Shown here piece by piece: positions 44,395-54,289 of a DNA stretch of 64,000 nt. A program made the translations under genes and the position numbers. The stretch comes from Holothuria scabra (lineage: Eukaryota > Echinodermata > Holothuroidea > Aspidochirotida > Holothuriidae): NCBI GenBank assembly GCA_037179385.1, contig CM074179.1, forward strand, positions 28,836,046 through 28,900,045, given 5' to 3'. Under the pieces are notes generated by a model. The model saw only the letters and a program-made list of their open reading frames with translations, was not told the origin of the DNA and ran no database searches. Each line of letters opens with the position of its first letter. Position 1 is the stretch's first letter.

Positions 44395-45150
44395 AAGGTA
44401 CTAATGTTTGACCACACCAGCATACCTTGTGTAATCTGCCATATGCAGAAATGGGTGTCTGCCGGGGACCCTCTGCTGCATGTGGTCCACGTGGGCCACA
44501 AAAAGAGGCTCAAAATACATTCAATCAAACATTGCAGGTACCACAGGAAATCAATTTAAGGTAAATAAGTACATCATATAGAGCATCAAATCTCCTCTGC
44601 CAGACAAATTATCTGCTGCATAGGGCCCGAAAGACATCCAAGAAGGCCCACAAAATGTTGGGCTCGATCAAACATTAGAGGTACCACATGGAACAAATTG
44701 CAAATGAATATTTACATCACACAGTATATGGAATGGCAAATGCAAGGCAAATTAACTGCTGCAAAGGGCCTGCCAGACAGCCCCAAATATACCCCATAGG
44801 CCCAATATAGTGCAATTGACCCGGGGTAAAGATTTGAAATACCACTTGAAACCAATTTTTAATTATCTAGTGTATCATGCAGAGTTCAGAAATACTCAAG
44901 CCAGAAAAATTGTGTGCTGCATAGGGCCCGGCAGACATCCTAGGAGGGCCCCCCAAAGTTGGGCTCGATCAAACATTAGAGGTACCACATGAAACAAACT
45001 GCAAACGAATATTTACATCATACAGAATACAGAATGGCCCATGCAAGACAAATTGACTGCTGCAAATGGCTTGACAGACAGTCCTTAAGCATAACCCATA
45101 CAGTAGGCCCAATATAGTGCAAATGACCTTGGGGTAAAGATTTAAAAGCT
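44395..45150 (+). repeat. ~300-bp-period tandem array, left arm
   Basis: About 2.5 units, the oldest (leftmost) most diverged. 'cccaatatagtgcaa' recurs about 307 bp apart (44801 and 45108). The arm is the reverse complement of the array at 48775-49466. The stretch from 'ccggggtaaagatttgaaat' to 'taccacatgaaac' matches the other arm over about 180 bp with hardly any difference. Short frames in the units are by-products of the repeat. Confidence 0.8.
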
Positions 45151-45371
45151 TGTATTGTAGCTTGAAAATAAAGTGCTGCAGTACGAATCACATGCAGATG
45201 CTCCTCATCATCATAAAGGAAGCTGTCTCTGGCATCGATCACTTTCTGACATATCAGAACTACGTATACACGAAATTACGATTACGACAATCAAAAGTAG
45301 ATGTGGTGATTTTCTCCCCAAATTTGACGTTGACTTTATTTATTACAGCCTGAACTGTATAACTATCAAAC

Positions 45372-47375
45372 CAGGGGTGTCGCCAGGATTTGCTTGGCAG
45401 AGGGCCCAAGTTCCCTGACATGGGGCCAACATTTCGAGGCCCCGACAAAGTCAATGAGTTAGTCCCTGTTGAACGTGACTTCGCAGAGTTTGGGGCGCGC
45501 GTATCAAGCTGAAACTTTTGGCTCTATTTTTAAAGAATATAAAACTGGAATTTGTTTTGAAGAAGATTTTTCAAAGAATTGTACCTTTTTTGTAAGGACC
45601 ATTAAAATTTGGGGTTTTTATTGAAAAATCTGTCCTTATGAGGAAAATCAAAAACGTTTTATGGGAGGTAGCTGAATTTCTTTTGGGGTTATGCATTTTT
45701 TGTACGAGGGCTACGCACTAGGCTCTCAAGCAAACCTGGAAATTTGCCCCCAAACTTTTTCCCTTCTTTGATGAAAGATTTGAAAATAAAGAACTTATTA
45801 AATTGAAGAAATGTGGACTTTAATGAAAGAAAATTTGGTTTTTGGAAATGTTGGGCAATTGACAGAAAATTTGGTTTTGGCTCTTTATTGTACGGAGTAT
45901 CCCTTGAAATTGGGACATTTTGTCATTTGTAACAAATATTTGAAAATCCGAAGCCTATATTGGAGAAAAATTGTTATTTTATGAGTTTTTGGGGTTTTCA
46001 TGGAAGAATCTGACCTTCTTAACTGTATGAGAAAAATAAAGAAGCGGGGCGATTTGTAGACTTGTTGGGGTTACTGAATATCATAACGTAGATTAAGGGC
46101 CCTCGGACCATATTTGAAAATTTTCCTGCGGAAAAGTTTGGCTTCCCATATATTTGAAGTTTTATAGTTTATATATCGACATAGGCGGACGTACGGGAGC
46201 GTTCCAGTTTGCTAGCTGACGAAAAATTCTTTGATCGAAAATATAATCCTGCCAGAAAGACTATCCAAGAGGAGATGGCATTTTCCAGATCTGTACCTAG
46301 AAATGAGGCAGTCGTTATTTTGAGCTTCCTTTGCAATAGAGGCCTCATTTCAGTAGAAAAAAACCAACTTGCAAAGTGATTAGAAAATTACCAGATAAAA
46401 GGTACCACTACCATTAGATGAAATGGTTGTGTCTCTTTTTAGGGGAAAAGTACTGTAGTATGCAATGGAATTGAGGACATGCTAATGTTTTTGACCCTAC
46501 TAAGACTCTTTATTGCATTCAATTGAAAGGTCCACGAAACTGATGAAATTTTCTGTGACTGCCCGAACTCAGGACAATAAATGATTTTACTTCCAACCGA
46601 GCGTCTTTAAAAATATGTCACGTTACAAGGTGGCTTCAAGTCAATTTTCAATCAGACTTATGGGGAGATATTTTCACAGTACTGTTTATCATCATTTGTA
46701 ATCGAAAATGGCCTGGCCGATTTTTATTACCGTTGCACGAATTGGTTGTCTGGTCTGGGCAGATGGCAAACTATTCGGCACTGCATGCATCTGAACAATC
46801 TCAAGTCAGTTTTTGTAAGAAAAATTGTGAATTGTCAGAGTTTTCTTGAAAAATATGGTCTTTTAGTAAAGGAAATCAACAAGATCTTCCGGGGTCTGAA
46901 GTTTATTGGGCTTTCACCTTTTATCGTAGAACTATAGATGAAGGACTCCCCGACGAAATTAGATCTTCTCAAGGACTAGGGATGGTAGCCTTCCCCGAGG
47001 ACAGCCCCCTGTTTGTGCCACCCTTGGTTAAGTCTACACATGAAACTTCCATCTCCCCGGTCTGCAAATACAAGTCTTGATTATGGGTGACCTTGAGAGC
47101 ACGGTTTGAAGATGGGACAAGATACATGGGAATGAGGTAAAACAAGGCTACGAAGAAGTGATTGAAAATCGATCACGATGTGTACGGCATTAAAATAGCT
47201 TTACAAAATAAAAAATATGTTCAAGGACACCCATCCAGGAGCTTCTTTCCAGTCCGTGTAGGGTTGCTTTTATTATTTTTTTAATTTTTCATTATTTTTA
47301 GGCCTCTCCGACGAAACCGCTGACCTTCCCCGACGGGGGTTCCTCAATTCCCCTCCCCTACTGGTGCCACCCCTG
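45372..47375 (+). mobile_element. 2.0-kb hAT-like element splitting a reading frame
   Basis: The ends CAGGGGTGTCGCCAG and, inverted, CAGGGGTGGCACCAG match at 13 of 15. Flanks are TATCAAAC (45364-45371) and TTTCAAAA (47376-47383), 6 of 8 identical, so the TSD has decayed. The interior contains a copy of repeat R2 (46790-47060) and a remnant resembling the GCGGAGCG-unit family near 46255. There is no transposase. Confidence 0.55.
46790..47060 (+). repeat. Dispersed repeat R2, copy 2
   Basis: Collinear with 600-1000 and located inside the hAT-like element at 45372-47375. Confidence 0.5.
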
Positions 47376-47789
47376 TTTCAAAATCTTTCATTGAACCTCC
47401 TAAACTTAGGAAATCAGCCCTGTATATTTCAAGAATTGACTTGGAAAGCATGGCCTTGCCATTTCCAATGATCTCAACCTCATTTAGACCTGAAATTGCT
47501 TCAAAGGCAGTGCTATGTAGACGTTTGCTGGACATGTCCACAGTTTTTTGTGCAGCCTCGGCGTCTTTGAAAAATCCGGGTGAAGTCTTTACCCACTCAT
47601 TATTACTTCTTGATGCAGCTGCAATAATGGCATCACAACCATCTTTGGTCAGACAATTCTGCCAGTGGCTCAACCTTCCTTTTGATGGTTTTCTGTTGAA
47701 CAAGTACAGAAGATACAAGAACCCTTCAATGTGTCTTCTATGCATTTCAGCAAACACACTAAGGACTACTGCCAAATTTAACCTGTTAG

Positions 47790-48774
47790 TGTAAGCAAGC
47801 TGTGTTTCGATTAAGAGGATTGAAAGGCCATCAACCTATCTTGACCCATTTCTGTACGTCGCTAACACTTGATTATGTTAAGTTCAGAAAAGCTTTCCGA
47901 AGAAGCAGTTGTTGCAGGGATTGTTAAAAAAATAGTACATAAATTAATAATTGTTAATAGCACTTAATCTACACAGTTTAACGTAAAATTTTCAAACTAG
48001 TTAAGGAGACTAAATGGGCAAAGCAAAGTTGATGATAGTAGGAAAACCTGCACCATGGGCCACATAATTATAGCCTCCTGACTTTTTATTTTCTGACGGG
48101 TGATCGGAAGAGCTGGATTCTTTGGTGAAAGACTAAGGCAATGAAAAACCCTGTCAATACTATAGATTTGAATACTAAGAATGTCTCTTCAGACTTTTCC
48201 TTTTTCACTAACCCGTAAATCCCTCGACTTTCCCCAACTGACTTCTGATGTGGGGGCCTATGTGCCCCGTCCCCCTTGAAACATGCTACTGCTTTCCGAG
48301 TATCCTTACGTCAGTGTTGGTGGTGGTGAGTGCATGTGTTCAATATTCACGAATGAAGCTAGTACAGGGGCATCTCAAAAGTATGCTACACCAGCGTCCC
48401 TAAGTTTCTGACAGAAAGTTAATTAATTTGGGTAGCCAATTGTGGCTGGTGATATATATAGTAATGAGGTGGTGGTATCATAGTGGAAAACTTCAAGATG
48501 GCCCTTTTTGCCCTTCAGAGGGTAATTCTGAGGGGCTACAGAGTCCTTTGGGAAACAGAGGTGAAACAGGGAAAAAGCTTCGTAAGGTCTTTGGAATTTT
48601 AATAAATTGGTATTCTCCCCTAGTAATGGAAGAGTGAGTGAGTAATGACGCTTTGGAAGAACATCATTTTATCATCTTGGCAAATGATAAAAAATGAAAG
48701 CAGATGAATAGCCTAGTGTGGCGATACTTTGAATTTGACATAGTTTACAACTATATTTTCAGTCAAGAAATAAT
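47790..48774. other. Unassigned non-coding DNA
   Basis: No supported gene or repeat between the interrupted frame and the right tandem arm. Confidence 0.35.
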
Positions 48775-49466
48775 GGATGGATATCTAAACAAGTTGCTTT
48801 GAGACAAACAAATCATTCTTTGGGGCCTTCTGGCAGGTCCATTGCAGCAGCCAAACTTTGGGGCCCTTCTGAGAGGTCTGCTGGACCCCATGCAGCAGAC
48901 AATTTGTATGGCTTGAGTATTCCTAAACTCTGCATGATACACTAGATAATTAAAAATTGGTTTCAAGTGGTATTTCAAATCTTTACCCCAGGTCATTTGC
49001 ACTATATTTGGGCCTATTGGGTATGTTTGGGGCCGTCTGACAGGCCCATTGCAGCACTTAATTTGTCTTGCATTTGCCATTCCATACACTGTGTGATGTA
49101 TATATTCATTAGCAATTTGTTTCATGTGGTACCTCTAATGTTTGATCGAGCCCAACTTTGGGGGCCCTCCTAGGATGTCTGCCGGGCCCTATGCAGCACA
49201 CAATTTTTCTGGCTTGAGTATTTCTGAACTCTGCATGATACACTAGATAATTAAAAATTGGTTTCAAGTGGTATTTCAAATCTTTACCCCGGGTCAATTG
49301 CACTATATTGGGCCTATGGGGTATATTTGGGGCTGTCTGGCAGGCCCTTTGCAGCAGTTAATTTGTCTTGCATGGGCCAATCCATACACTGTGTGATGTA
49401 AATATTCATTTGCAATTTGTTTCATGTGGTACCTCTTATGTCTGATCGAGCCCAACTTTGGGGGGC
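48775..49466 (-). repeat. ~300-bp-period tandem array, right arm
   Basis: A bit over two units. 'cactagataattaaaaattg' recurs 301 bp apart (48940 and 49241). The units are in reverse orientation to those at 44395-45150. The arm is cut off at 49466 by the Gypsy LTR, so the original end is lost. Confidence 0.8.
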
Positions 49467-50499
49467 TGTCACGGGTAGATCCCGGATTCCCTTCAAAATT
49501 ATACAGAACGAGGTTTGCGTGAGACCAATCAAACAAGAAATGACTGAGAGGAAAAAAATTCTTTTCGTGCTCTTTATATGTATTTACATAGGGTTCTCGT
49601 TCCCTTCTTCTTTGCTCTTTCCATTTCTTTTTCCTTTTCCTTCTTAGTTCATTAAATGAGTGAAAAAATATATACAGTTCTGGCTTTCGTAAAATAACAT
49701 GACTCTTCCTCCATCTCAAAAATTCTAACTAAACTTCAGCGAGTTCTGAGTTCTCTGCACTTCTCTATTTCGCGGTTAAGTTATCTTCCGATTCTCTGTC
49801 CCGCTTAATTTAAAATTAACGTTCAATTCTCCTTCGTTCTGAATTCAAATTAGAGTGCAAATTCCTTTTTTCTGGACTCAAAATAAGCGTTCAGTTTTCG
49901 TTGGTTATTTCGTTCGATAACGCTAATTTCGTTGGGACTTCTATGGTCTACGTCTCCCTTTTCCGTATTACACGGCCGAGCTAAGGGTTGACGGCCCTTT
50001 AATACGTAGCCATCTATAATTCAAGAAAAACCCAATAATTTGTCAGCTTCAATACGATTTTCCCAAAGATGCCCTTATAAATTTGGTCAGTCTTTTTCTC
50101 CTTTTTTATATACCCAACTTTGAATAAAAAATTCTACTTACGGTCGTATCACGTTGCATTGCCTCAGAGGCCGGACTGGCTCCGTCCTGTTTACTCGACG
50201 GGAATCACATGCACAGTGACTCTCCTAATCGAAACGCAGAGAACTCTCGCTTACTAAACAATAAGTTGGAATCTAAAACATTACAAAGGACATACAAGGC
50301 AAACGATGCCGTAGCCTCCTGTAGTGGCTTGGATTATACGATACTACATGCCACGTCGGTTTAAAGCTTCTCTAAAATTCCAAGTGTATTAACACTTTTC
50401 TTGAAGTATTTGTCGTACGCAGAGAGTAAAGACATTCAATGAAGCAAAGTATTTACAAACACGCAAACGTGGGGGATAATAGGCTTGACTGCCGTGACA
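49467..50499 (-). mobile_element. Gypsy long terminal repeat (3' LTR)
   Basis: The 1033-bp block begins TGTCACGG and ends CCGTGACA, the 8-bp inverted TG...CA termini of an LTR. On the minus strand, which is the sense of the adjacent RNase H, a TATA box (CATATAAAG) lies near 49580. It directly follows the RNase H remnant with only about 60 bp between, leaving no room for an integrase. A second copy of the LTR was not found, so the identification rests on termini, TATA box and position. Confidence 0.6.
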
Positions 50500-50557
50500 T
50501 CACCCCGGTTAGAAAATGCCACATTTTCTTACACAATACGCTAATTTACAACACGGC

Positions 50558-51061
50558 TCAAAAAGTCGGAACATTTTCAGAACCTTTAATAGCCTCTATT
50601 CTTATCTTATAAGGCTGTAAAGCTAGTGCCCATCGCATAATACGATTGTTTGTCATCCGAGATTTCTGCATAAATGCAAGTGGTTCGTGGTCCGTTTGCA
50701 GGACAAACTCTTTACCATATAAATACCTCTGAAACTTAATTACACCTCAGACAACACCTAAGCACTCTCTTTCCATTACTGAATAAGCCCTTTCCCTGTG
50801 TAAAAGTTTCCTACTTGCAAATGCTAGTGAGAACAACTCGTCCTGGAAGTTTTGAAGGAGAACTGCGCCAAGACCGATATCTGAGGCATCTGTTCTAAGT
50901 GTGAATTGCTTAGACATGTTTGGGAGGTGAAGCATTGGTTTTCCAGCCAGTTTTTCCTTTAGGGTGGAGAAAGAAATTTCTTGGCTATCTCCCCAAACAA
51001 TTTGGTTTGGTTCTTTATTCTTCGTTTTGTCTGTGTTTCGCCAGAAGTCGAAATTGGACAT
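50558..51061 (-). pseudogene. Ty3/Gypsy reverse transcriptase-RNase H remnant
   Basis: The minus-strand frame of 168 codons contains the RT/RNase H junction and RNase H core: FTLRTDASDIGLGAVL with the first catalytic Asp, then AFASRKLL, YSVMERECLGVV with the Glu, and FVLQTDHEPLAF with another Asp. A TGA at 50747-50749 replaces the Trp expected after GVV. The frame stops at 50558, where integrase should follow. Upstream, sequence encoding a Met-start peptide overlaps in another frame (from about 51110), which I read as the gag start joined to RT by a large internal deletion. The remaining element is a deletion derivative. Confidence 0.8.
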
Positions 51062-51340
51062 TGAGGTTTAGCGCCCTGTATAGATTTTGTAGCATGTCAG
51101 CCATTTTTGTTGCTAACGATGAGTTTGTTTTGAGTATTTTCGTCTGCATTGTTGTGACTTATGAGACGCTAGAGCGTGAGTTATTTGTTCATCTTCTAAT
51201 TACGAGTGAAGTAGGATGATACTTAGTAATTGCGAGGTTTTCATATTTTCTTTCCGTCCATGAATCATGAGTAATAGCAGAGAGAATTTAAGCGATTATT
51301 CGGCGGGTGTGGTTCTGAGATATAACGTTGTTTGTGTTAA

Positions 51341-51593
51341 AGGGCAGGAGCAGTCATCCCAAATTGAAGAAGTGTAGTAGACTGTCCAGTTTCATGATTG
51401 GCTGTTGGGAGTCATGTGACAATGTTTTTTCTTTTCAAATGTGAAATTTACCAGAAATAACCGCTTGGTTTACCTTGAATATGCAATAGTATAGTCATAA
51501 AATGTAATGAAAGATACTTTGAAGAGAAATAAGATGAAAATTGTGTTATTTAGCTTTTTCTTCAAAATAAGTTTGGGGGACTGCTCTTTACCT
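51341..51593 (+). mobile_element. 253-bp TTAA-target MITE
   Basis: The inverted ends are AGGGCAGGAGCAGTC on the left and AGGTAAAGAGCAGTC (inverted) on the right, and similarity continues into 'ccaaa'. They are flanked by TTAA at 51337-51340 and 51594-51597. Kolobok- or piggyBac-type, non-coding. Confidence 0.7.
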
Positions 51594-51599
51594 TTAAGT

Positions 51600-51705
51600 T
51601 ACAATGGTACAGTACAGTAAGGGGTATTTTTGGAGCACAGTGCAGTGTATACTACGGTACAGTAAGGTGTATGGCGAACGTGTACAGTACGGTATACAAG
51701 TTGCA
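51600..51705 (+). repeat. Degenerate short repeats of GGTACAGTA
   Basis: Several copies of 'ggtacagta', 'acagtaagg.gtat' and 'tacagtacggtat' within about 100 bp. Confidence 0.5.
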
Positions 51706-52039
51706 GTGCATCGTTGTATAATGTTTAATGTTGGTAAGTGAGATGTTTTAGTGTTACTCAGGTGAATGTATTCATGGTACGGTTGTTGATGTCTCGCTCA
51801 AGGTAGACATTGGGGGCTTAAAGGGGTGTAATTGATTTAATTTTTGTTTTTATTATTTTTACAGTTTCCGAACGCATACGATCTCGAGCTTAACGGTGTA
51901 AGATCCGTTTTGGAAATAAAGCTTTATCACAACACAGAAGTGATTTATCGTCATTTTTGGCAGACGAAACATTCGAAAAGCTGGCATTTGAAATATTTAC
52001 CCATAATTAACATGGAAGAATTTAAAGAGAAAGAGACGT

Positions 52040-53486
52040 TCACGTCGTAGGGGCGTTGCCCGAGACATTAAAAGCCTGCGAAAAGCAGTAACAGAGCAGG
52101 AAGCAAGAGAATACATTAAAGAGGTAAACAAAGATTTCAAGGGGAACTGGGAATTGTTGAAAGCTGCCCACGAAAGTTTCATGAGTCTTGTGAAAGAGGA
52201 TGAGGAAGAAAGAGAAGAAGAATGGATGAATGATATCAGAAAAGAATATAATGAGGTGAGAAAACTTATTTATAGAGAAAATGCAAATGGAGAGGGGGAA
52301 GTTAGTGATAAAAAGCCTTCAATGCAGTTGAAAAAGATGGATCCACTAAGGTTTAATGGGGATGTAAAACAGTATTTCCAGTTCAAAGAGGACTTTTCTG
52401 TGCTTTAAGTTTTGATTTTATCTGTGTTATTTTTAACCCTTTTCTTTGTACAGCGCTTTGAGTGTTTTTGAAAAGCGCTTTATAAATAGCATTATTATTT
52501 ATTATTATTATTACTTTAACAAGTTCGTTAGACCTGTGACTCACCCAGACCAGCTAGCGTTCACTCTGCGACAATCGCTTAGTGGTGAGCCCCTCCGGGT
52601 AGTGGTTGCAGCCGAAGATAAGGTAGAAAAAATTTGGCAACGCCTTGATGAGAGGTATGGTACCAGATCTAAATTAGTAGATGCTGTTGTGGGAGATTTG
52701 GTGAGACAAAAGGTAGTAAAGGAAGGTGATGACAAAAGGCTGGTTGAATTTATTGATCAAGTTGAGGCCAGCTACCGGAATTTGGAGAGGGCAGGTCTGC
52801 TAGGTGAGATGGCCAACTCTAGAGTTATTGGAGAAATTGAGAAGAAGTTACCAGAGGAGTTGTTTGAGAGGTGGGCCAGACACATGAATGAAAAGGAGAT
52901 AAAACAAGAGAGAAGGATGCAGGGCCTTCTTTCGTTCTTCGACGGTGAGAGAACGAGCATCGAGTATACTATACAGAGTCTCAGGAGTGACACGCCCCAC
53001 GGCCGACCAGTCAAATCCGTGTTGTCGACAGACATCACTACGAAAACACCCACATGTGTTATTCACCAAAAGACACAACACTCTACTGAGAATTGCAGAG
53101 CCTATCAAACAAAGAGTATTGATGAGAGACTAAAATTACTGAAGGAGAAACGTGCCTGCTTTCGGTGTTTAAAGGTAGGTCACGTTGTTATTGATTGTCG
53201 TTGTGGAGTATGTGGAAAAGACGGCTGTGAGAGGAAGCACCATCCGTCCATCCATTTTGAAAGGCGAGATGTGGATACACTTGACACAGGGGTTGAACAA
53301 TATAGTGCAGCCTTTCAGTCTGGTGACTGCATGTTGATGGCAACAGCCGTGACTGCAAAGAATGGAGCCACACTGAACACCATCTTCGACAGTGGTGCTA
53401 CTGCATCGGTAGTGACACATAAAGCAGCAAGACGGATAGGTGCGAAGGGAGTGCCGGTCAAAATAACTCTGACCAATGGTTGGTAG
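52040..53486 (+). pseudogene. BEL/Pao gag and protease region
   Basis: An N-terminal basic and acidic, probably coiled region (52.04-52.3 kb) leads to LRFNGDVKQYFQFKEDF. That is the typical start of the BEL gag core (DUF1759-like). After the inserted tail the core resumes in another frame (LRQSLSGEP, LDERYGTRSKLVD). It is followed by a CCHC zinc knuckle (CFRCLKVGHVVIDC), a second Cys/His cluster (CGVCGKDGCERKHH) and an aspartic protease motif (FDSGATASVV) near 53390. Gag binds RNA and builds the particle, and the protease would process the polyprotein. Frameshifts inactivate it. Confidence 0.8.
52409..52513 (+). mobile_element. Short SINE/LINE 3' tail inserted in BEL gag
   Basis: A 105-bp insertion with 'acagcgctttgag', 'aaaagcgctttataaata' and an (ATT)n end, a tail type common to many metazoan SINEs and LINEs. 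'ctttaa' occurs at 52403-52408 and 52514-52519 as a possible short TSD. Confidence 0.55.
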
Positions 53487-54289
53487 AGAGGAAAGAGAAC
53501 TCGAAACAAAGTTGTATGAGGTAGAGTTGAGACTCCCAGAGGGTAGAGAGGTAGTACGCATTAAAGCGTATGGCATTGGCGTCATTACGAAGGACTTAAA
53601 ATATCAAAAAAATGAACACCTGGCACGAGTGTTGGAGATAGAGGAAAATGAGGTAACTAGACCCGCAGGAAAGGTGGATCTGTTAGTTGGGCTGGATCAT
53701 GCAGATCTTCACCCTCAGAAAATGCGAGCGGTCGACCACTTGGTGCTGTTTAAAGGGCCTTTCGGATGTTGTTTGGGAGGTCGCCACCCCATCTGTGAAA
53801 GTGAAGTGTTTGCGGGCATCCACCTGACTCAAGTGGAGAGGTCTGTGGATCAATTTCTTACAGTTGAGAGTTTGGGGGTAAGTTGTAACCCTTAGTGTGG
53901 TGGATGCAAGTGTGGAAAATGCCCCACCCCCGGGAGCTAAAGAGTACACACTACAGGAGGAAAGAGAGTTGAACTTAAAAGAACAAGGCCTGAAATTCCA
54001 TGGTAGCAGATGGGAAGCCACGTACCACGGGGTGAAAGATCCAAAGGGACTGCCCGATAACAGAGTTTTTGCAGTGGCTAAAGTCAAAGCTTTGGAAAAG
54101 AGGCTAAGTAAAGATGAAGAGAAAGCAACAATGTACAATGAGCAGGTAGAAGATATGGTTGAAAGAGGAGTTGCGAGAGAGGTTCCAGATGCCGAACTGA
54201 GAGATTATGATGGCCCCGTCCACTATATAGCCCATCATGCTGTCCTAAAACCAGAGAGTGGTAGTCAGGGTTCCCCCGTTCTGAAGTTT
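53476..54289 (+). pseudogene. BEL/Pao protease-RT linker
   Basis: Two frames (53476-53895 and 53897-54289) carry VDLLVGLDHADLHP, GCCLGGRHP and a segment with LPDNRVFAVAKVKALEKRL and VAREVPDAELRDYDGPVHYIAHHAVLKP. These are characteristic of BEL/Pao pol between protease and RT. The frame stops where the hAT-like element enters at 54266. Confidence 0.75.

Larger units (their letters stand above)
45260..47789 (-). pseudogene. Unidentified reading frame interrupted by a hAT-like element
   Basis: On the minus strand an open frame runs from a plausible splice acceptor (cttacactaacag, at about 47790) for about 138 codons. It reaches the hAT right flank at 47376. Beyond the element an open frame continues on the other side (45371 to the stop at 45260) for about 37 codons. 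The first part has protein-like composition, including a His/Arg-rich start, a hydrophobic LYLLYLF stretch and mixed polar sequence. I recognise no family. It may be an exon of a host gene or of the unknown element bounded by the inverted tandem arrays. Confidence 0.35.

Noticed and set aside
44810..44992. Small protein conserved between 44810-44992 and 49109-49303
   Set aside because: The similarity is at DNA level because both are copies of the same tandem unit. The unit length (~301-307 bp) is not a multiple of three, so no frame is maintained along the array.
51250..52013. 5' LTR of the BEL element
   Set aside because: I looked for a sequence shared with the region after 58881 and found none. 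The BEL LTRs are either lost or too diverged to see.
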